Shown here piece by piece: positions 58,269-64,000 of a DNA stretch of 64,000 bases (its first letter is position 1; every line of letters begins with the position of its first letter). Below the pieces are notes generated by a model, which made no database searches, was not told where the DNA came from, and was given only the letters and a program-made list of their open reading frames with translations. This stretch comes from Erodium maritimum (Eukaryota; Streptophyta; Magnoliopsida; Geraniales; Geraniaceae). The position numbers and the translations under genes were made by a program. The stretch spans positions 50,055,825-50,119,824 of the forward strand of contig OY997591.1 of the NCBI GenBank assembly GCA_963921825.1, in the 5' to 3' direction.

Positions 58269-61020
58269 GGAATTTTGTCCGCGAAATTTAAAACAAACGT
58301 ACCTCCGGAGTCGAACAAATCGAGGTACTTCGCGCGAACCTCGTCCTCGCGCTCCCAAGTCGACTCAGCCTCGTGGTGCCGCCACTGCACCCATTCTAAG
58401 CGGATAACCTTTCCGCGCAGGACCTTCTCCCGCGGATCCATTTCCCAAACCAGTTTCTCCTTATACGAGACATCATCCATTACCTCGACCTCTGCCCACT
58501 CAATGACGTGCGAGGGGTCCACATATACTTCTGCAACTGGGAAACGTGGATATTCCCATGCTGCGGTGGCAGTGCAAGTCGGTATACAACTGCTCCCCCT
58601 CTACTCAAGACCTCGAAAGGCTCGATACATCGCGGGGCTAACCCGCCTCCGCCGCGGTTGAAACGCCCAAGTCCACCTTTCGGACTCACCTCCAGGGATA
58701 CATGATCACCGACTGCTGACTCGAGAGGTCGGCGCCGTCTGTCAGCATAGCTCCTGCTGACTCTGCGCGATCTTCAACCGCTCACGCTTCGGCACGACCG
58801 ACTCAGCTGTCTCTCGGTCTAGTTCTAGACCCAGTGAACCCTCATTCCTCACTTCCGCCCCGCACACGGGCTACCGACACGGCCTACCATACAACGCTCC
58901 GAACGGTGCCATCATGATACCGGCCTGAAAGCTGTTGTTGTAGGCGAACTCGGCTAACCGCTCACGAAATCCATCGTGACGTGCCCCCATTTCCACTGTG
59001 CAACCGGCAGTGGCTGCAATAACCCAGCGGGACGCTGATGTTCGGCTCTCACCTGCTGACAAGTGAGGTACCGCGATACCAACTCTGCAACCGCTCTCCG
59101 CATCCCGCTCCACTAGGTCTGTCGCCTGACGTCGCGCTCCTCTTAGTGCTACCCACGTGCACTGTCAGACGCGAATAGTGTGATTCTCGCGGCTCGTCGC
59201 CTCCGCCGTTACTTGGTACGAACAAACCTTCGCGATACCGTAACTCCCAATTAGCACGACGACCCCAGCCCTCGGCTTCAACCCCGCCGGCAACTCTCTC
59301 CCGGATGTTTGTCGTCTCGACATCCACCGATTGTGCCTCTATCCCCCGGCCAAGCTGGGTGGGCTGAGCCACCAAGAAGCACGTGGCCATGCCGCCGGTA
59401 ACCTCTTCTAGCTCCAACCCGAGCGTGCCCAGCTGTCACATCATGTCCCACTCCCGGACTGAGATGCTAGCAGGACACGACATCGGCTTCCTACTCAGGG
59501 CGTCGGCACTCACATTCGCCTTACCTGAATGGTAGAGTAGCTCAAAGTCGTACTCCTCAGTAGTTCCATCCATCGCCGCTGGCGCATGTTCAGGTCTCGT
59601 TGGGAAAAGATGTACTTAAGGCTCTTGTGACCCGAGAACACCTGAAATCTCTCACCATACAGATAATACCGCCAGCCTTTCAGCGCGAACACTGCTGCTA
59701 CTAATTCCGGGTCAAGGGTAGGATAGTTGCGCTCGTGCGTCTTCCACCGCCTGGAGCCATAAGCAACACTATACCCAACTGCATAAGTACACAACCCAGT
59801 CCTTCCCCGGACGCGTCACAATAGACCTCATACCCGACCCCGCGCTCTGGCACTATCAACACTGGAGCGGTAGTCAGACGAGCCTTCAGCTCCGTGAACG
59901 CACGTTCACAATCCTCTGTCCATACAAACCCGACTCCCTAGCGCGTCAAAAGAGTCATAGGCGCGGCTAGACGCGCAAAGTCCTGGACCAATCGCCGATA
60001 ATATCCTGCAAGCCCCAAGAAGCTTCGGATCTCGAAAACGCTCGTGGGCCGCGCCCACTTCAAAACCGCGTCGATCTCCACTGGATCGACCAATATACCG
60101 TCACGGGACACCACGTGACCGAGGAACCCCACCTCAGCGAGCCAAAACTCGCACTTCTCCAGGTTGGCTTATAACTGATGTGTGCGCAACAGGGTTAGAA
60201 CACCCCTCAGATGTTCCTCATGCGCCGCCTCGTTCTGCGAGAAGATCAAGATATCGTCCACAAACACCACCACAAATTGATCTAAGAACGGCCGGAATAT
60301 AATGTTCATCAGATCCATGAATGCTGCAGGTGCGTTCGTCAGTCCAAAAGGCATCACCAAGAACTCGTAATGCCCATAGCGTGTCCGGAATGCAGTCTTT
60401 GAGACGTCCCCCACTCGGACTCGCAACTGGTAATATCCGGATCGCAGATCGATCTTCGAGAAGCATGTCGACCCTCTCAACTGGTCGAACAAGTCGTCAA
60501 TCCTTGGCATCGGGTATCGGTTCTTCACCGTAACCCGGTTCAGCTTCCGGTAGTCGATGCACATCCGAAGCTCTCCACTCTTCTTCTTCACGAAGAGTGA
60601 TGGCGCTCCCCACAGCGATGTGCTCGGCCGGATAAACCCCTTCTCCCAAAGTTCCTCGAGTTGACGCTTCAGCTCGGTCAACTCGGCTGGCGCGAACCTG
60701 TAAGGCGCCATCGATATCGCTGCCGTTCCCGGCACCAGGTCAATCCTGAACTCCACCTCCCAAACTGGTGGCAACCCGCTCAATTCCTCCGGAAGGACCT
60801 CGGGGAACTCGCACACCACTCGCGGTAACCCGTGGCTCTGCACCGCCGATACTTCCTCAACCGCGGACAATGCCGACCGGAGGACTCCGCTCCTACTACC
60901 TAGAATACGCGAAACTCTCGTGTTGCCTGTTGACCCCGTCACTCGTCGCCTGTGACAGTCGATATTGGCTCGGTACTTCGCCGTCCAATCCACTCTCAGG
61001 ATCACGTCAACGGCTGTCAT
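58269..61020 (-). pseudogene. Gypsy pol with chromodomain, broken
   Basis: Minus-strand order: protease end and RT in one ORF (61020-60169: [65 protein letters not shown]). A TAA replaces the Y of [12 protein letters not shown]. The RT thumb (60132-59938: [32 protein letters not shown]) is followed by RNase H (59794-59510: HERNYPTLDPELVAAVFALK, FSGHKSLKYIFSQ). Integrase relics come next (59417-58871: SRLTVHVGSTK, LAEFAYNNSFQ, LYGRPCR). Then a linker and chromodomain (58690-58260: RFNRGGGGLAPRCIEPFEVL, GNIHVSQLQKYM, EWVQWRHHEAESTWERE). There are multiple stops and frameshifts. No gag was recognised. Confidence 0.88.
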
Positions 61021-61559
61021 TTCATAAGTATCCTTCCCACGGATACACGCACAAGCTCAGTGGCTGCCGAACCTCACGGAACCTCGCGGTCTCTCTAAGA
61101 CCTCGCTCTTCTACCGTCGTCGTGCCTACCAACTCCGAACACACCCGAATCCTCGGGGTGAGGACTCGATCCAACATCAGGGCTCTTGAGCCCTCTCTCG
61201 AACCTCCTGTATCGGTTCGCTTTTCTAACTCCGCCGGTACGACAGACCCTAGTCAACCCCACATCACCCCAACCGGCGTATCCAGACGCAGAGGTGGACT
61301 CAACGGATCTAAACTTAGCTCCAACATCTCAGCATCAATCGACGAAGCAAACGAGTGTGACACCCCCGGTATCTAATAAAACTGACGCCCAAATCAGAGA
61401 CCGAACAACCCCTCCATTAGTCACTCCGGTAAAGTCTAGCACAACCCTCACACGGTTCTCTATGAATTTACTTATAACCTTCCGCAACCCAACCAGTATT
61501 CGCTACTCGTCCCCAATCTAACCAAGGCAGACCACCACCTCAAAACCTGATACCAAAAC

Positions 61560-61930
61560 GCCACACTGCTCAAGCTATTAATACCTCAACACTCTCTCAC
61601 GTAAGGGAAACCTCGAAACGGGGATTATGTTCTCAATTCAGCAAATACCTATTGCTCACAACCTCAATACCCCAATTACCCGATCACGTAGGGAAACCTC
61701 AAACGGGGATCACATTCTCAATTCAGCGAATCACTATTGCTCACAACCTCAATACCCTAGTCACTCGATCATGTAGGGAACCTCAAATAACCCACTCACG
61801 TGAAGGAAACCTCAAACCACCCGTTCACGCGAGGGAAACCTCGAATAACCCACTCAAGTGAAGGAAACCTCAAACCAACTGTTCACGCGAGGGAAACCTA
61901 GAACACCCGTTCACACAGGGGAAACCTAGT
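61560..61930. repeat. ~88-bp tandem repeat, third array
   Basis: Units with AAGGGAAACCTCGAAACGGG and CACTATTGCTCACAACCTC, then shorter AACCCACTCACGTGAAGG units. It occupies the place where gag should be. The surrounding 61021-62782 is otherwise non-coding, with repeats like AACACGCCCACCGGGCCAAC at 62310-62440. Confidence 0.8.
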
Positions 61931-62782
61931 TCGTATGGCGCCGCAGCGCATCAACCCTAACCCCTCTCCGTGGTGAGACTCTCACACCGGGGCACTGTAT
62001 CACTACCGTAGGTTATTGATGAGTCTCGAACCTAAGACCTCACCCTTTAACACCAAACTTACGACCTCAACAACCAACACAATCATTAACACAGCCATGC
62101 AAAACCGATACTCAAACTGCACAATCAAGACGGTGGAACAAGACAGGAACCCTAAACCCAAATTCGTTTCAGACTCCATTTTTACCCCCTTTTTACCCCA
62201 AAAACGGTCTTAAGCGTCACACACGCTCGATCACCAATTTAACAACTCACGCACAACGACTCACAGACAAATTCAAGTCACCCAACCTCAATCACAAGCC
62301 GACAAGGCCAACCCAAATCAAAACACGCCCACCGGGCCAACAATAAAAATCAAAACACGCCCACCGGGCCAACCAATTTAAAACACACCCACCGTGCCAA
62401 CAAATTTCAAAACACGCCCACCGGGCCAACCAATTTTCAAAACTTTTCCTTTTCATTATAAAACCTCATTTCTTGACATCACGTAGTTACAACCCGGTCC
62501 AGGCGTCCCCAAACTACATTGTACCCATTTGATGTCAACACCGTCACGCTCGACTACAGGGGCGCCCCTGAGTCGAGTCGCGACAGCTTAAAAACGTTTC
62601 ACGCAGCAACACACAAACAATATGCCAGTAATGACCGTACTGCACATACACACAACAACAACCAAGACTCAAGACACTACGGGTCTACACACGGTTTCCG
62701 AATTCCGTACCCAAAGCACGACGAGACTTTATTAACTCGACTCTCCCCACCTAATTGACGTACAGTCCGAGGTGTGAAACCT

Positions 62783-62800
62783 CGTGCTCTGAAACCAAGC
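62783..62800 (-). other. Gypsy primer-binding site
   Basis: Minus strand, directly after the 5' LTR end GTGACA: GCTTGGTTTCAGAGCACG, close to the tRNA-Met primer site TGGTATCAGAGC. Confidence 0.65.
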
Positions 62801-64000
62801 TGTCACGCCCCAAATTCAGTAGAACCGAACTCGGAACGCGAACGTTTAAGACAATAAAACATTTTCAAACCTTTTAAATAAATCGCTTTAAAACCACCAT
62901 TTAGTTAATCAAAATAATAATTTACAACTCAAAAGTACGTCCCAACAAGCGGACAAAATACAAGGCGTACGTCGCTAGACTCAAAAAGGAAACCCGGACT
63001 CCCGCTCCTAGCTCTTCAAGCTTCGACAGCTCACCTAGTCCGTCCCGCGACCAGTACCTGTAGAAAAAGCAGCTAGGGGTGAGCGTTCGCTCACCACCAC
63101 GAATAACAGACTGACTATGGCATACTAGCAGACAATGTCGGTAACACCAACAACAACCCAAACACCGGGGATTACTATCCCCAAACTCAAGTAACCTGAC
63201 TGACACACAAACTGTTACTTTCCTCAACCCGACACAGCGGTTATGACCTCCACCAAAGACACAAAAGACAACCACGCAAGAACCAAGATCACAAAGGATC
63301 GCACACTAAACAAGATCACAAAGGATCGCACACCAAACAAGATCACAAAGGATCGCACTCCAGCTACTCAGTGCCGGTTGCTAACCGGCTGGGCTTGAGC
63401 CTGCCCCACACAACTTTACCGATCCCTTTCAGGCCAGGCGGTCGACCTGTTAGCGATATGTACCGAGCTACTTTTCCGATAGCTAGTCGGAAGGGGAGCA
63501 ACCCTCCATCGCCGAAGAATGCTCAACCTTACCGATCCCTGTCGGAAGGCTAGCCAAAGAATGCACAACTTTACCGATCTCTGTCGGAAAACTAGCCAAC
63601 CCCAACGCGACTTCCCCCGATCTCTGTCGGGCCCCCAACCTCAGGCAATCACAATCACAACCAAAGTTCAACAACCAGCAACAACACAGGTTCAACCCTC
63701 CACAGACACTCATGGCCACCCAAGACACCAACGGTAAAACACGGGCTCAACAACCCCACGGGCACTCATGGCCACCCAAGACACACCATCAGTAAAAATA
63801 CTGGTTCAACAACCTCACGGGCACTCATGGCCACCCAAGACACACCAACAGTAAAATACGGGCTCTCATGGCCACCCAAGACACAAACAGTAAAGTACGG
63901 GCTCTCATGGCCACCCAAGACACAAACAGTAAAGTACGGACTCTCATGGCCACCCAAGACACAAACAGTAAATGACAGGCTCTCATGGCCACCCAAGACA
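62801..64000 (-). repeat. Gypsy 5' LTR, truncated by window end
   Basis: Matches 55871-56760 closely, with small differences and a ~32-bp deletion near 63228 (GGACACGTAATGTAGACCC segment absent). The remaining half of the LTR lies outside the window. Confidence 0.85.
63705..64000. repeat. LTR minisatellite, ~42-60 bp, at least 6 units
   Basis: CTCATGGCCACCCAAGACAC followed by ACAAACAGTAAAGTACGGG or close variants, repeated to the window end. The 3' LTR of the same element has two units. Confidence 0.85.

Larger units (their letters stand above)
55871..64000 (-). mobile_element. Gypsy chromovirus-like element, cut by window end
   Basis: 3' LTR 55871-58252, polypurine tract, broken pol, a long non-coding tandem-repeat region in place of gag, primer site and the start of the 5' LTR (62801-64000). 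Long LTRs plus a C-terminal chromodomain fit the Tekay/Del branch. It is inserted in the Copia 3' LTR. Confidence 0.85.

Noticed and set aside
58221..58661. Plus-strand ORFs opposite the Gypsy chromodomain, and similar at 60768-61376
   Set aside because: Antisense shadows of the minus-strand pol frame.

Overview
This is a transposon-rich stretch of a flowering-plant (eudicot-like) nuclear genome. The evidence is a 21-exon importin gene with GT-AG introns, a DUF674 gene relic, plant-type Copia and chromodomain-type Gypsy LTR retrotransposons, PIF/Harbinger, MULE and hAT elements, and gene relics of stearoyl-ACP desaturase and an organellar SWIB protein. The species cannot be named from the sequence.

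Layout. 1-733 is the start of a PIF/Harbinger (Pong-like) element on the minus strand. 1-2.3 kb holds a reversed tRNA-Met primer-binding site and a 1,080-bp MULE with a perfect 9-bp target duplication. 2763-4586 is a retroposed, polyadenylated insertion with an RRM-protein ORF and no reverse transcriptase. 5438-5807 is a desaturase pseudogene. 5814-10073 is a ~4.3-kb near-perfect palindrome. Each arm carries a broken copy of an unrecognised protein (here 'ORF-X') next to exon 1/intron 1 of a SWIB gene. A third, less rearranged copy of the same divergent pair lies at 15370-18090. Between them are a 3'-truncated-type retroposon, a ~480-bp tandem repeat ending in a Helitron-like hairpin plus CTAG, and a Pong ORF1 relic. 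18290-19900 is a decayed LINE.

The only gene that looks functional is an importin-9-like gene (20138-31299, minus). Its 21 exons join to exactly 1,092 codons including the stop. MULE MITEs sit in two of its introns and another MULE lies about 180 bp upstream of its ATG. From 32.7 to 41.7 kb come an LTR relic, two hAT elements, a tandem repeat, an inverted-repeat MITE and a 2.58-kb solo LTR (TSD AAAAC) that splits a DUF674 gene.

From 41.7 kb to the end the window is a nested retrotransposon. A Copia element (5' LTR remnant 41694-42522, primer site and internal region 49064-54425, 3' LTR from 54426) was invaded twice by minus-strand Gypsy chromovirus-like elements. One (42527-49063) entered at its primer-binding site. 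The other (55871 to beyond 64000) entered within its 3' LTR. All retrotransposon coding regions seen are broken. No CRISPR array, rRNA, tRNA gene or bacterial feature was seen.
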